A stretch of DNA of 64,000 bases from Micromonospora echinospora (lineage in GTDB: Bacteria; Actinomycetota; Actinomycetes; Mycobacteriales; Micromonosporaceae): contig NZ_JACHJC010000001.1 of NCBI RefSeq assembly GCF_014203425.1, forward strand, positions 2,046,001-2,110,000, written 5' to 3'. The notes below the pieces were generated by a model. The model saw only the letters and a list, made by a program, of their open reading frames with translations. It was not told where the DNA came from and searched no databases. Positions 1 through 8,805 of the stretch are shown piece after piece. Made by a program: the position numbers and the translations under genes. The stretch's first letter is position 1. Every line of letters begins with the position of its first letter.

Positions 1-288
1 GAGGTCCGCGTCCGGGTCGGTGCTGTAGTCGTAGAGGTCGGGCAACTCCAGGGCGGCGGCGCGGTGGCGGAACCACCACCGCTCCACGTCGGCCATGTGC
101 CGGACCAGGCCGAGCAGGGTCAGCCCGGAGGGCTCCACGCTGGGCGTGCGCAGCTGCTCGGCGGTCAGCCCGGCGCACTTGTGCACCAGGGTGTCGCGGT
201 GCAGGTCGAGCCAGCCCTGCAACATGGTGCGCTCGTCGGCGACGAAAGGCTCGTGGCGGCGGTCGATCTCAGGTGCTCTCCAGGTCAT
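1..288 (-). CDS. DinB-like (DUF664) protein, C-terminus cut off
   Basis: An open frame runs from an ATG at 288-286 to the window edge without a stop, giving the first 96 residues. It begins MTWRAPEIDRRHEPF and contains LVRHMADVERWWFR. A helix with a conserved His next to aromatic residues is typical of the DinB/DUF664 four-helix bundle, whose actinobacterial members are often mycothiol-linked metal-dependent transferases. Only the first two helices are visible, so the metal site cannot be completed and the substrate is unknown. The family call is from motif recognition; a general DinB-superfamily enzyme is the safest reading. Confidence 0.72.
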   Translation of the reverse strand, partial: MTWRAPEIDRRHEPFVADERTMLQGWLDLHRDTLVHKCAGLTAEQLRTPSVEPSGLTLLGLVRHMADVERWWFRHRAAALELPDLYDYSTDPDADL

Positions 289-353
289 CCGGAGGATGTT
301 AGGCGGGCGCCCCGCCATCTCGCGAGGCGTTAACCGGGGCCCCGCCTGACCGC

Positions 354-842
354 TCAGGGCACCACGGCGACCGGCCACCGGCCGGTACGGACCAGCCGGG
401 TGGCGACCGAGCCGACCAGCTTGTGCCCGGCCTGCTCGGAGGAGCCGACCACGACCATGTCGGCCCGGTGCTCGTCGGCGGCCCGGCACAGCTCGGTGTA
501 GGCGTCGCCACGCCGGCACAGGAACGTCACCGGCAGGTCCAGTTCCTCGGCTCCACGCCGGCACTCGTCGCGCAGTTCGTCGGCCAGCTCGTCGTGGGTC
601 TGCTGGACCGCGCCGGCCACCACGCCGGAGAGCATCGCGCTGTACGTGGCCGCCGCGCTGACGAACACGGCCACCAGCGCGGCGCCCTGGCGGCGGGCCA
701 GCCCGGCGGCGTAGGCGGCGGCGCGCATCGAGGTGCGGCTGCCGTCCACGCCGACGAGCACCACCCGCGGCCCGTCCGTACCCCGCTCGTAGGGCGACGG
801 CCGGGTCCGCGGGCCGTACCGCTCACGTTCCGGGGCGTTCAT
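354..842 (-). CDS. Universal stress protein, UspA family
   Basis: This is a single-domain Usp of 162 residues. After a charged, Pro-rich leader of about 25 residues, VVLVGVDGSRTS is the first beta strand and nucleotide-binding Asp loop. Near the C-terminus, VVVGSSEQAGHKLVGSVA corresponds to the ATP-binding loop. The canonical GxxGx9G(S/T) pattern is changed here: Glu stands where the second Gly is expected and the spacer is shorter, so ATP binding is uncertain. The ATG start lies 2 bp after the stop of the MFS gene, so the two are almost certainly cotranscribed and under the same MarR-type operators. Usp proteins respond to stress and growth arrest; a specific role here is not evident. Confidence 0.85.
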   Translation of the reverse strand: MNAPERERYGPRTRPSPYERGTDGPRVVLVGVDGSRTSMRAAAYAAGLARRQGAALVAVFVSAAATYSAMLSGVVAGAVQQTHDELADELRDECRRGAEELDLPVTFLCRRGDAYTELCRAADEHRADMVVVGSSEQAGHKLVGSVATRLVRTGRWPVAVVP

Positions 843-844
843 CG

Positions 845-2440
845 TCAGCCCCGCCCTGCGGTGTGGACCACGGCTGTCGTCTCCGGCCCGGTCGGGTCGG
901 GGACCGGCTCGGCGTTGGAGCGGCGCAGCGGCACCTCCCGGATGAGGACCACAGCGACCAGGGCGAGCAGCCCGAACGGGGCGGCGGCCAGGAAGATGTC
1001 GCCGGCGGCGTGTCCGTACGCGGACTCGACGACGGTCCGGATCGGGCCGGGCAGCGTGTGCACGTCCGGCAGTCCACCGCCGCCGGAGCCGGTGGCGGGA
1101 ATGCCCAGCCGGCTCAGGCCGTCGGCCATGTAGCCGGTGACCCGGTGACCGAGCACCGCGCCGAGCGCGCTGACGCCGATCGCGCCGCCGAGGCTGCGGA
1201 AGAAGGACACCACCGAGCTTGCCGCGCCGAGTTCGTCCGGGCGGACCGTGTTCTGCACGGCGAGCACCAGGTTCTGCATGGACATGCCGACGCCGAGACC
1301 GATGAGCGCCATGAAGACGGCGAGGTGCCAGTACGGCGTGTCCGCCCGCATGGTGCCCATCAGCGCGAAGCCGGCGGTGAGCAGCACCGAGCCGATGACC
1401 AGCCAGCTCTTCCAGCGGCCGGTGGCGGTGATGATCCGGCCGACCACCGTCGAGGAGACCAGCAGGCCGCCGATCATGGGAAGCGTCATCAGGCCGGACA
1501 TGGTGGGGCTGGCGCCGCGGCTGATCTGGAAGTACTGCCCGAGGAACACCGAGGCGCCGAACATGCCGACGCCGACCGCGATGCTGGCGATGACGGCGAG
1601 CGTGATGGTGCGGTTGCGGAAGAGGTGCGGCGGGATCATCGGGTCGGCGGCACGCTTCTCGACCCGGACGGCGAGCGCGCCGAGCAGCGCGGCGCCGGTC
1701 ACCATCGCACCGCTGGTCCAGGAGATCCAGTCGTACTTGTCACCGGCCAGGGTGATCCAGACCAGCAGCAGCGACACGGCGGCGGTGATGAGCGTGGCGC
1801 CCCACCAGTCGATCTTCACGTCGCGCTTGACCACCGGCAGCCGAAGCGTCCGCTGGAGCACGATCAGGGCGAGCACGGCGAACGGCACGCCGACGTAGAA
1901 GCACCAGCGCCAGCCGAGCCAGGAGGTGTCCACGATCACGCCGCCGATCAGCGGGCCGCCGATCGTGCCGACGGCCATCACGGCGCCGAGGTAGCCGCTG
2001 TACCGGCCGCGCTCACGCGGGGCGATCATCGTCGCCATGATCACCTGGGCGAGGGCGGTGAGGCCGCCCGCGCCGACGCCCTGCACCACCCGGCAGGCGA
2101 TCAGCTCGCTGGTGGTCTGCGCCTGCCCGGCGAGCACCGAGCCCAGCACGAAGACCACCAGGGAGATCTGGACCAGCAGCTTCTTGCTGAACAGGTCGGA
2201 GAGCTTGCCCCAGATGGGCGTGGTCGCTGTGGTCGCCAGCAGCGTCGAGGTGACCACCCAGGTGTACGCGGACTGGCCGCCGCGCAGGTCCGTGATGATT
2301 CGCGGCAGCGCGTTGGAGACGACCGTGGAGGAGAGGATCGCGACGAACATGCCCAGCAGCAGGCCGGAGAGCGCCTCCAGGATCTGCCGGTGGGACATGT
2401 CGACGGCGGTCGCCCGGGCGGGCGCAGTCGCCTGAGTCAT
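845..2440 (-). CDS. MFS drug-efflux transporter, DHA2 (EmrB/QacA) type
   Basis: A 531-residue integral membrane protein with the length and hydrophobic pattern of a 14-helix DHA2 proton antiporter. Visible motifs are GKLSDLFSKK after the second helix (motif A-like), RVVQGVGAGG in helix 4, and GPLIGGVIVD (motif C-like), the antiporter signature in helix 5. The C-terminal tail is soluble and Pro-rich. The ATG is preceded by GGAGG (rc of 2449-2454). Two palindromic operators lie in the promoter, and the MarR regulator is encoded directly upstream on the same strand. The pair therefore looks like a classical ligand-induced multidrug efflux unit; the drug is unknown. The usp gene follows after 2 bp. 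Confidence 0.9.
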   Translation of the reverse strand: MTQATAPARATAVDMSHRQILEALSGLLLGMFVAILSSTVVSNALPRIITDLRGGQSAYTWVVTSTLLATTATTPIWGKLSDLFSKKLLVQISLVVFVLGSVLAGQAQTTSELIACRVVQGVGAGGLTALAQVIMATMIAPRERGRYSGYLGAVMAVGTIGGPLIGGVIVDTSWLGWRWCFYVGVPFAVLALIVLQRTLRLPVVKRDVKIDWWGATLITAAVSLLLVWITLAGDKYDWISWTSGAMVTGAALLGALAVRVEKRAADPMIPPHLFRNRTITLAVIASIAVGVGMFGASVFLGQYFQISRGASPTMSGLMTLPMIGGLLVSSTVVGRIITATGRWKSWLVIGSVLLTAGFALMGTMRADTPYWHLAVFMALIGLGVGMSMQNLVLAVQNTVRPDELGAASSVVSFFRSLGGAIGVSALGAVLGHRVTGYMADGLSRLGIPATGSGGGGLPDVHTLPGPIRTVVESAYGHAAGDIFLAAAPFGLLALVAVVLIREVPLRRSNAEPVPDPTGPETTAVVHTAGRG

Positions 2441-2470
2441 CGTGGATTGCCTCCGGAACGGGGGAGAAAC

Positions 2471-2513
2471 GTTGCCTAGGGCAACCGTAGGGTGTGGTTG
2501 CCTAAAGCAACAA
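2471..2513 (-). promoter_or_regulatory. MFS promoter with two MarR-type palindromic operators
   Basis: Two inverted repeats occupy the gap upstream of the efflux gene. GTTGCCTAGGGCAAC (2471-2485) is a perfect GTTGCC/GGCAAC palindrome. GTTGCCTAAAGCAAC (2497-2511) is a GTTGC/GCAAC palindrome. Their centres are 26 bp apart. On the minus strand a possible -35 TTGTTG (2513-2508) and -10 TACGGT (2489-2484), with an 18-bp spacer, are overlapped by the sites, so a bound dimer would block the polymerase. Such 15-bp palindromes fit MarR dimers. The regulator is most likely the MarR gene encoded at 2551-2976. Confidence 0.78.
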
Positions 2514-2550
2514 CTTGTGGCGGGGCGGCTTTGTTCCGGAGCGGGCCCCG

Positions 2551-2976
2551 TCAGAACGACTCGTTGAAGCGGTGCATCAGCCGGGCGAGGTCCGCCACAT
2601 CCTCTTTCGGCCAGCTCTCCAGCGAACGCCTTATTTGTCCGAGTCGGGCCGCGCGAGCCGCGTCGAACCGCCGCGTGCCCTCCTCGGTGAGGCTGAGCTG
2701 GGCCGCCCGCCGATCGGTGGGGTCCGGGTCCCGGCGTACCAGGCCCAGCGCCTCCAGCCCGCCGATCTGCCGGCTCAGCGTGCCCTTGCCGATGCCCAGC
2801 TTGACGGCCAGGTCGGTGAGCCGGGTCGACCCCGACCGCCGCAGCCAGAGCAGCAGGCCGTACGCGTTGGGCTCCAGGTTCGGATGGACCTCGCGGGCGA
2901 TCTCCCAGGACAGCGCCCGGCCGCGGCGCAGCAGCGCGGTCAACTCGTGCTCCACGGCGCGCAGCGTCTCGTCCAC
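2551..2976 (-). CDS. MarR family transcriptional regulator
   Basis: A 141-residue winged-helix protein. LLLWLRRSGSTRLTDLAVKL followed by GIGKGTLSRQIGGLEALGLV is the helix-turn-helix, and RRDPDPTDRRAAQLSLTEEG is the wing, with the conserved DxR signature. The N- and C-terminal helices form the dimer interface. It starts with GTG at 2976, 13 bp after the stop of the PhoD-like gene, so it may be transcribed from there. It lies just upstream of the efflux gene whose promoter holds two palindromes. By family precedent it represses the pump and releases DNA when a small lipophilic or phenolic ligand binds; the ligand is not known. Confidence 0.9.
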   Translation of the reverse strand: MDETLRAVEHELTALLRRGRALSWEIAREVHPNLEPNAYGLLLWLRRSGSTRLTDLAVKLGIGKGTLSRQIGGLEALGLVRRDPDPTDRRAAQLSLTEEGTRRFDAARAARLGQIRRSLESWPKEDVADLARLMHRFNESF

Positions 2977-2989
2977 GCTCAGAGGGTAC

Positions 2990-4702
2990 TCAGTCGCCCT
3001 CGCTGAGTTGCTGTTGCGCCACCGGTCGCAGGTCGCCGTCGCTGGTCGTGCCCTCGATCACCACGGCGGCCTTACGGCCCTGGTGGGTGAGCGTGGCCAC
3101 GGCGTTGCCGAAATAGGGCCCGGCGAGCTTCCGCCAGCGCACCGGCGGGCGGCGTACCCCGGCCGAACGCGCCAGCGCCCGGGTCGCCCCGGCCGGCCCC
3201 GGATTCCAGCCCAGCGTCATCAGCGGGCGCATGCCGGCCGGCACCTGGTTGTGGATCGGCGAACAGGTGAGCTGGTGCACCGGCGTGCGGACGTCACGGT
3301 CGGCGAACCGGGCCCGCGCCACGTACGAGTGGTGCACGTCGCCGGAGAGCACGCTGATCGACGCCGGTCGCGCGTACGCCGGCCCGGCGCCCACCCGCGC
3401 CCCGGTACGCGGCGCGGTGCCGCTGCCCAGCCGCGCGAACAGCTCGCCCAGCGCCTCGAACGAGCGCCGGAACGCCGCCCAGTGCTCCAGGTCCAGGGCC
3501 CGGCGGATCTGCTCGGAGATCCGGGCCGCCCAGGGCCGGCTGGAGTCGGCCAGGCGCTCGTTCCACGCCTCGACGTGGTGGATGCCGGGCGGCAGCAGCC
3601 ACGGCAGCGAGCTGCCCACCACCAGGTGGTCGTACTCGCCGTGCGCCTGGTCGAGGAACCACGACCACTCGCCCGGCGGCAGCATCGCCCGGCTGCCGGG
3701 CAGGAGCACCCGGCTGGAGCGGTTGTCCAGCATCACCAGACGGGTGCGGCCGAGGTCCAGCGCGTAGCTCCACTGGTACTGCACGGCCCGCCAGCGCTCG
3801 GTGTCGTGCGCCAGGTCGGCTTCCTTGTCGACCCGCTCGCCGAACTCGTGCAGCACGCCCGTGGCGTCCTCGGCGGCCATCACCTTCGCGTACACCGGGT
3901 CGGCGGCGATCTCGTCCGGGCTCAGGTTTCCCAGGTGCTGGTAGACCCAGTAGGAGGCGAGGCCGCTGCGGATCCGCTCGGCCCACCACGGCTGCTCGCG
4001 CATGTCCGCCCGCCACGACTGCGAGGTGTTCCAGTCGTCGATCACCTCGTGGTCGTCGAAGATCATCACGCTCGGCACGGTGGCGAGCAGCCAGCGGATC
4101 TCCGGGTCGCGCCACGATTCCAGATAGAGCTTCGTGTACTCGTCGAAGCTGACCACCTGCGTCGCCGGGGCGTCCTTCGGCCGCTTGCGGCGACGCTTGA
4201 GCAGCCGCCGCACGGTCGGCGAGGTCTCGTCCGCGTACACCTGGTCGCCGAGCAGCACCAGCAGGTCGGGCAGCGCGGCCTGCTCGGGCGCGGCCATCAC
4301 CCGCCGGGCGTACGCGTCCAGCGCGTCCGGCGGCAGCTTGCGCGCGGTGGAGTGCTGGGTGGTCTCCCGGCAGGAGCCGAACAGCAGCCGCACCGGCTGG
4401 TCGGCGTCGTCGAGCGCGCGGGTGCGGATCACGCTGGGCGGGAAGGACGAGTCCGGCAGCGGCCACGCCACCTCGTCGTCGATCAGCACCTCGTACGTCG
4501 TGGCGCTGTCGGGGGTGAGCCCGGTCACCACGACGATCGCGTAGTGGTGGTCGTACGCGGAGAAGGTGGGCGCGCTGCCGGTGGCGCCGTCGGCGGTGCG
4601 GACGGTGACCACGGCGGGCGAGCTTGTCTCCACCCAGACGGTCGCCCGCGTGTCGACGACCCGGCGCAGCAGCGGGCCGATGAGCAGGCGGGAACCGGGC
4701 AA
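2990..4702 (-). CDS. PhoD-like metallophosphatase
   Basis: 570 residues in two parts. An N-terminal beta-sandwich comes first (RVVDTRATVWVETSSPA through LTPDSATTYEVLIDD). A metallophosphatase domain follows with the PhoD motifs LLFGSCRET, LLVLLGDQVYADE, FDDHEVIDDWN and LSGDVHHSY. The GSC, GDQ.Y, DDHE.DDW and GDVHH blocks supply the metal ligands of the Fe/Ca-dependent PhoD fold. No Tat or Sec signal is visible at the N-terminus (MPGSRLLIGPLLRR), unlike exported PhoD, so this is probably a cytoplasmic member acting on phosphodiesters or an unknown phosphate ester. It diverges from ftsY and is followed by marR after 13 bp. I found no PHO box in its upstream gap. Confidence 0.85.
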   Translation of the reverse strand: MPGSRLLIGPLLRRVVDTRATVWVETSSPAVVTVRTADGATGSAPTFSAYDHHYAIVVVTGLTPDSATTYEVLIDDEVAWPLPDSSFPPSVIRTRALDDADQPVRLLFGSCRETTQHSTARKLPPDALDAYARRVMAAPEQAALPDLLVLLGDQVYADETSPTVRRLLKRRRKRPKDAPATQVVSFDEYTKLYLESWRDPEIRWLLATVPSVMIFDDHEVIDDWNTSQSWRADMREQPWWAERIRSGLASYWVYQHLGNLSPDEIAADPVYAKVMAAEDATGVLHEFGERVDKEADLAHDTERWRAVQYQWSYALDLGRTRLVMLDNRSSRVLLPGSRAMLPPGEWSWFLDQAHGEYDHLVVGSSLPWLLPPGIHHVEAWNERLADSSRPWAARISEQIRRALDLEHWAAFRRSFEALGELFARLGSGTAPRTGARVGAGPAYARPASISVLSGDVHHSYVARARFADRDVRTPVHQLTCSPIHNQVPAGMRPLMTLGWNPGPAGATRALARSAGVRRPPVRWRKLAGPYFGNAVATLTHQGRKAAVVIEGTTSDGDLRPVAQQQLSEGD

Positions 4703-4848
4703 GACGCACCTCCGTCAAGATCGTTTCGGCTGTTCCCTACCCGGCCGGCGGTTGCGGTACGCCTTCCGGTGCGAGCGTACCCGCAGGTTGTTCGCGTGCC
4801 GAGGCGGTGAGTGGGACGTCGTCGCCGGCATCTGACAGGATTTCGGGC

Positions 4849-6030
4849 ATGACGGAATACCTTCTCGTCGCTCTCGCCCTGCTCGGCGTGCTGATCATCG
4901 GCGGCCTGAGCCTCGTGGTGCCCCGGCTGCGCCGGCGCCCGGAGCCTCCGCTGCCGCGCACGGAGGTCGACACCCGGGCCGAGGAGGATCTGGCCGGCCC
5001 GCCGGTGGAGGCCCCGGAGGCGGATCTCACCACCGGCGTGGTGGTCGAGGTTCCACCGGTGGAGGCCCCCCCGGTCGAGGTGCCGGAGCCGACCGCCGGG
5101 CGGCTGGTCCGGCTGCGTTCCCGGCTGTCCCGCTCGCAGAACGCCCTCGGCAAGGGCCTGCTCGGCCTGCTCAGCCGCGACCGGCTGGACGAGGACACCT
5201 GGGAGGAGATCGAGGACAGCCTGATCACCGCGGACGTCGGCATCGACTCCACCCGGGAGATCGTCGACCGGCTGCGGGAGCGGACCCGGGTGCTCGGCAC
5301 CCGCACCGGTGAGGAGCTGCGCGCGCTGCTCGCCGCCGAGCTGGTGAACGCGCTCGACCCGAGCCTGGACCGCTCGCTGCGGACCGCGCCGAAGGAGGGC
5401 GTCCCGGCGATCGTTCTGGTGGTCGGCGTCAACGGCGCCGGCAAGACCACCACCTGCGGCAAGATCGCCCGGGTGCTGGTCGCGGACGGCCGCAGCGTGC
5501 TGCTCGGCGCGGCCGACACGTTCCGGGCCGCCGCCGCCGACCAGCTGGAGACCTGGGGCGGCCGGGTGGGCGCCGAGACGGTCCGCGGGCCCGAGGCCGC
5601 CGACCCGGCCAGCGTCGCGTTCGACGCGGTCAAGCGGGGTATCGACACCGGCGTGGACACCGTGCTCATCGACACCGCCGGCCGGCTGCAGAACAAGATC
5701 GGCCTGATGGACGAGCTGGGCAAGGTCAAGCGCGTCGTGGAGAAGCACGGCCCGATCGACGAGACGCTGCTGATCCTCGACGCCACCACCGGCCAGAACG
5801 GGCTGGAGCAGGCGCGGGTCTTCACCGAGGTGGTCAACGTGACCGGGGTCGTGCTGACCAAGCTCGACGGGACGGCCAAGGGCGGCATCGTGATCGCCGT
5901 GCAGCGCAAGCTCGGCATCCCGGTCAAGCTGGTCGGCCTCGGCGAGGGCAAGGACGACCTGGCCCCGTTCGACCCGGCGCAGTTCGTCGACGCGCTGCTC
6001 GGCACCGAGCCGCTCGCCCGGGACGCGTAG
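4849..6030 (+). CDS. ftsY: Signal recognition particle receptor FtsY
   Basis: 393 residues from the ATG at 4849. An in-frame start 42 bp upstream is less likely because the chosen Met begins the hydrophobic segment YLLVALALLGVLIIGGLSLV, the N-terminal membrane anchor typical of actinobacterial FtsY. An acidic, Pro/Val-rich A region follows. The NG GTPase domain then shows GVNGAGKTTTCGKIA (P-loop), DTFRAAAADQ (G2), DTAGRLQNK (G3) and TKLDGTAKGG (G4). FtsY docks the SRP-ribosome complex at the membrane and activates GTP hydrolysis reciprocally with Ffh, which is encoded about 9 kb downstream. The divergent gap of 146 bp shared with the PhoD-like gene must hold its promoter. Confidence 0.97.
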   Translation: MTEYLLVALALLGVLIIGGLSLVVPRLRRRPEPPLPRTEVDTRAEEDLAGPPVEAPEADLTTGVVVEVPPVEAPPVEVPEPTAGRLVRLRSRLSRSQNALGKGLLGLLSRDRLDEDTWEEIEDSLITADVGIDSTREIVDRLRERTRVLGTRTGEELRALLAAELVNALDPSLDRSLRTAPKEGVPAIVLVVGVNGAGKTTTCGKIARVLVADGRSVLLGAADTFRAAAADQLETWGGRVGAETVRGPEAADPASVAFDAVKRGIDTGVDTVLIDTAGRLQNKIGLMDELGKVKRVVEKHGPIDETLLILDATTGQNGLEQARVFTEVVNVTGVVLTKLDGTAKGGIVIAVQRKLGIPVKLVGLGEGKDDLAPFDPAQFVDALLGTEPLARDA

Positions 6031-6038
6031 CCTCTCCC

Positions 6039-6902
6039 GTGACGACTGACGATCGCGCCTACGCGGGGTGGCGCGACCCCAGCCACCCGTCGCCACGCCT
6101 CGGGAGACCGTACGTGACTTCGCAGGAGATTCCGCTGCACGGCGGGAACGTGAGCACAGTGGTCCGTGTGGGAGACACGGTCCGGCGCAACGCCGGCCCG
6201 TGGACGCCCTCCGTGCACGCGCTGCTGCGTCACCTGGAGTACGTCGGCTTCACCGGCGCGCCCCGCGCGCTCGGCATGGACGAGCGCAACCGGGAGGTCC
6301 TGTCGTACCTGGAGGGGGAGTGCGGGGAGTACCCGCTGGCCCCGCACTGGGTCACCGACGAGGCACTGGTCACGGTGGCCACCATGCTGCGGATGTTCCA
6401 CGACGCCCAGTACGGCTTCACCCCGCCGCCCGGCGCGGTCTGGCGCTCGTTCGGGCCGCCCCCGCCGGACACCGAGGTGATCTGCCACCACGACGCCGCG
6501 CCGCACAACGTGATCTGGCGGCCGGACGGCACGCTCGGGCTGATCGACTTCGACCTCGCCTCGCCCGGCGCCCGCATCTACGACGTGGCGTACGCGGCCT
6601 GGACCTGGGTGCCGATCTTCTCCGACCGTGACTCGGTGACGCTCGGCTGGAAGCGCCCCGACCGGCCGCGCCGGCTGCGCCTGTTCGCCGACGCGTACGG
6701 GCTGATCCCGCGCGACCGGCACCGGCTCATCCGGACCATCCGCAAGCGCATCGTCGACCACGTCGAGGGCATCCGGCGGATGGCCGCCGCCGGTGAGCCG
6801 GCGTTCGTCCGGATCGTCCACAAGGGCCACCTGCGTCGCCCTATGCGTGACCTGCGGCTGCTCGACTACGAGCGGCACCAGCTGGAGTACGCGCTGCGCT
6901 GA
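6039..6902 (+). CDS. Aminoglycoside phosphotransferase (APH) family kinase
   Basis: 287 residues with an APH/choline-kinase fold. CHHDAAPHNVIW is the Brenner-type catalytic loop (HxDxxxxN) and GLIDFDLASPG holds the metal-binding Asp. GNVSTVVRVGDTVRR near residue 38 is the reduced nucleotide-binding region. It starts with GTG 8 bp after ftsY; an internal GTG at 6113 is an alternative. Such proteins phosphorylate hydroxyls on small molecules or are uncharacterised resistance-like kinases. Nothing in the context identifies a drug, so aminoglycoside resistance should not be assumed. Confidence 0.82.
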   Translation: MTTDDRAYAGWRDPSHPSPRLGRPYVTSQEIPLHGGNVSTVVRVGDTVRRNAGPWTPSVHALLRHLEYVGFTGAPRALGMDERNREVLSYLEGECGEYPLAPHWVTDEALVTVATMLRMFHDAQYGFTPPPGAVWRSFGPPPPDTEVICHHDAAPHNVIWRPDGTLGLIDFDLASPGARIYDVAYAAWTWVPIFSDRDSVTLGWKRPDRPRRLRLFADAYGLIPRDRHRLIRTIRKRIVDHVEGIRRMAAAGEPAFVRIVHKGHLRRPMRDLRLLDYERHQLEYALR

Positions 6903-6917
6903 CCAAGATCGGCGTTC

Positions 6918-6954
6918 TTCACACGCCGGAAACAACCCGTCACGCGTCGGAAAT
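6918..6954 (+). promoter_or_regulatory. GlnR box upstream of amtB-glnK-glnD
   Basis: The gap between the kinase gene and amtB contains TTCAC (6918-6922), six bases, GAAAC (6929-6933), five bases, GTCAC (6939-6943), six bases, GAAAT (6950-6954). This is the actinomycete GlnR pattern gTnAC-n6-GaAAC repeated twice, with the AC-n9-AC spacing kept inside each half. It lies 115 bp before the amtB GTG. GlnR is the OmpR-type nitrogen regulator that activates amtB under nitrogen limitation in Streptomyces and Mycobacterium. The match is by eye to the published consensus. Confidence 0.8.
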
Positions 6955-7068
6955 CGCGCGGTGTCGCTGAAGGAAACAGCCGGCGACAAAGCTTCCGCGC
7001 AACCGGCTGACGGGCGATGCTGCCAGGACTCAGTCGGAGGGAGGAATACGACAACGAGAGGAGGCAGC

Positions 7069-8788
<1,720 letters not shown>

Positions 8789-8805
8789 CGGCCGAACCCG
8801 CTGAC

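Noticed and set aside
863..2479. A 538-residue plus-strand open frame opposite the MFS gene
   Set aside because: It mirrors the MFS gene, is rich in Arg, Gly, His and Asp without hydrophobic segments, and has no recognisable motif. It is an antisense frame caused by high GC.
2492..4810. A 772-residue plus-strand open frame over marR and the PhoD-like gene
   Set aside because: Low-complexity Arg/Gly/Pro composition and complete overlap with two recognised genes.
4703..4848. Search for a PHO box in front of the PhoD-like gene
   Set aside because: No pair of GTTCACC-type 11-bp units was found on either strand of the gap.
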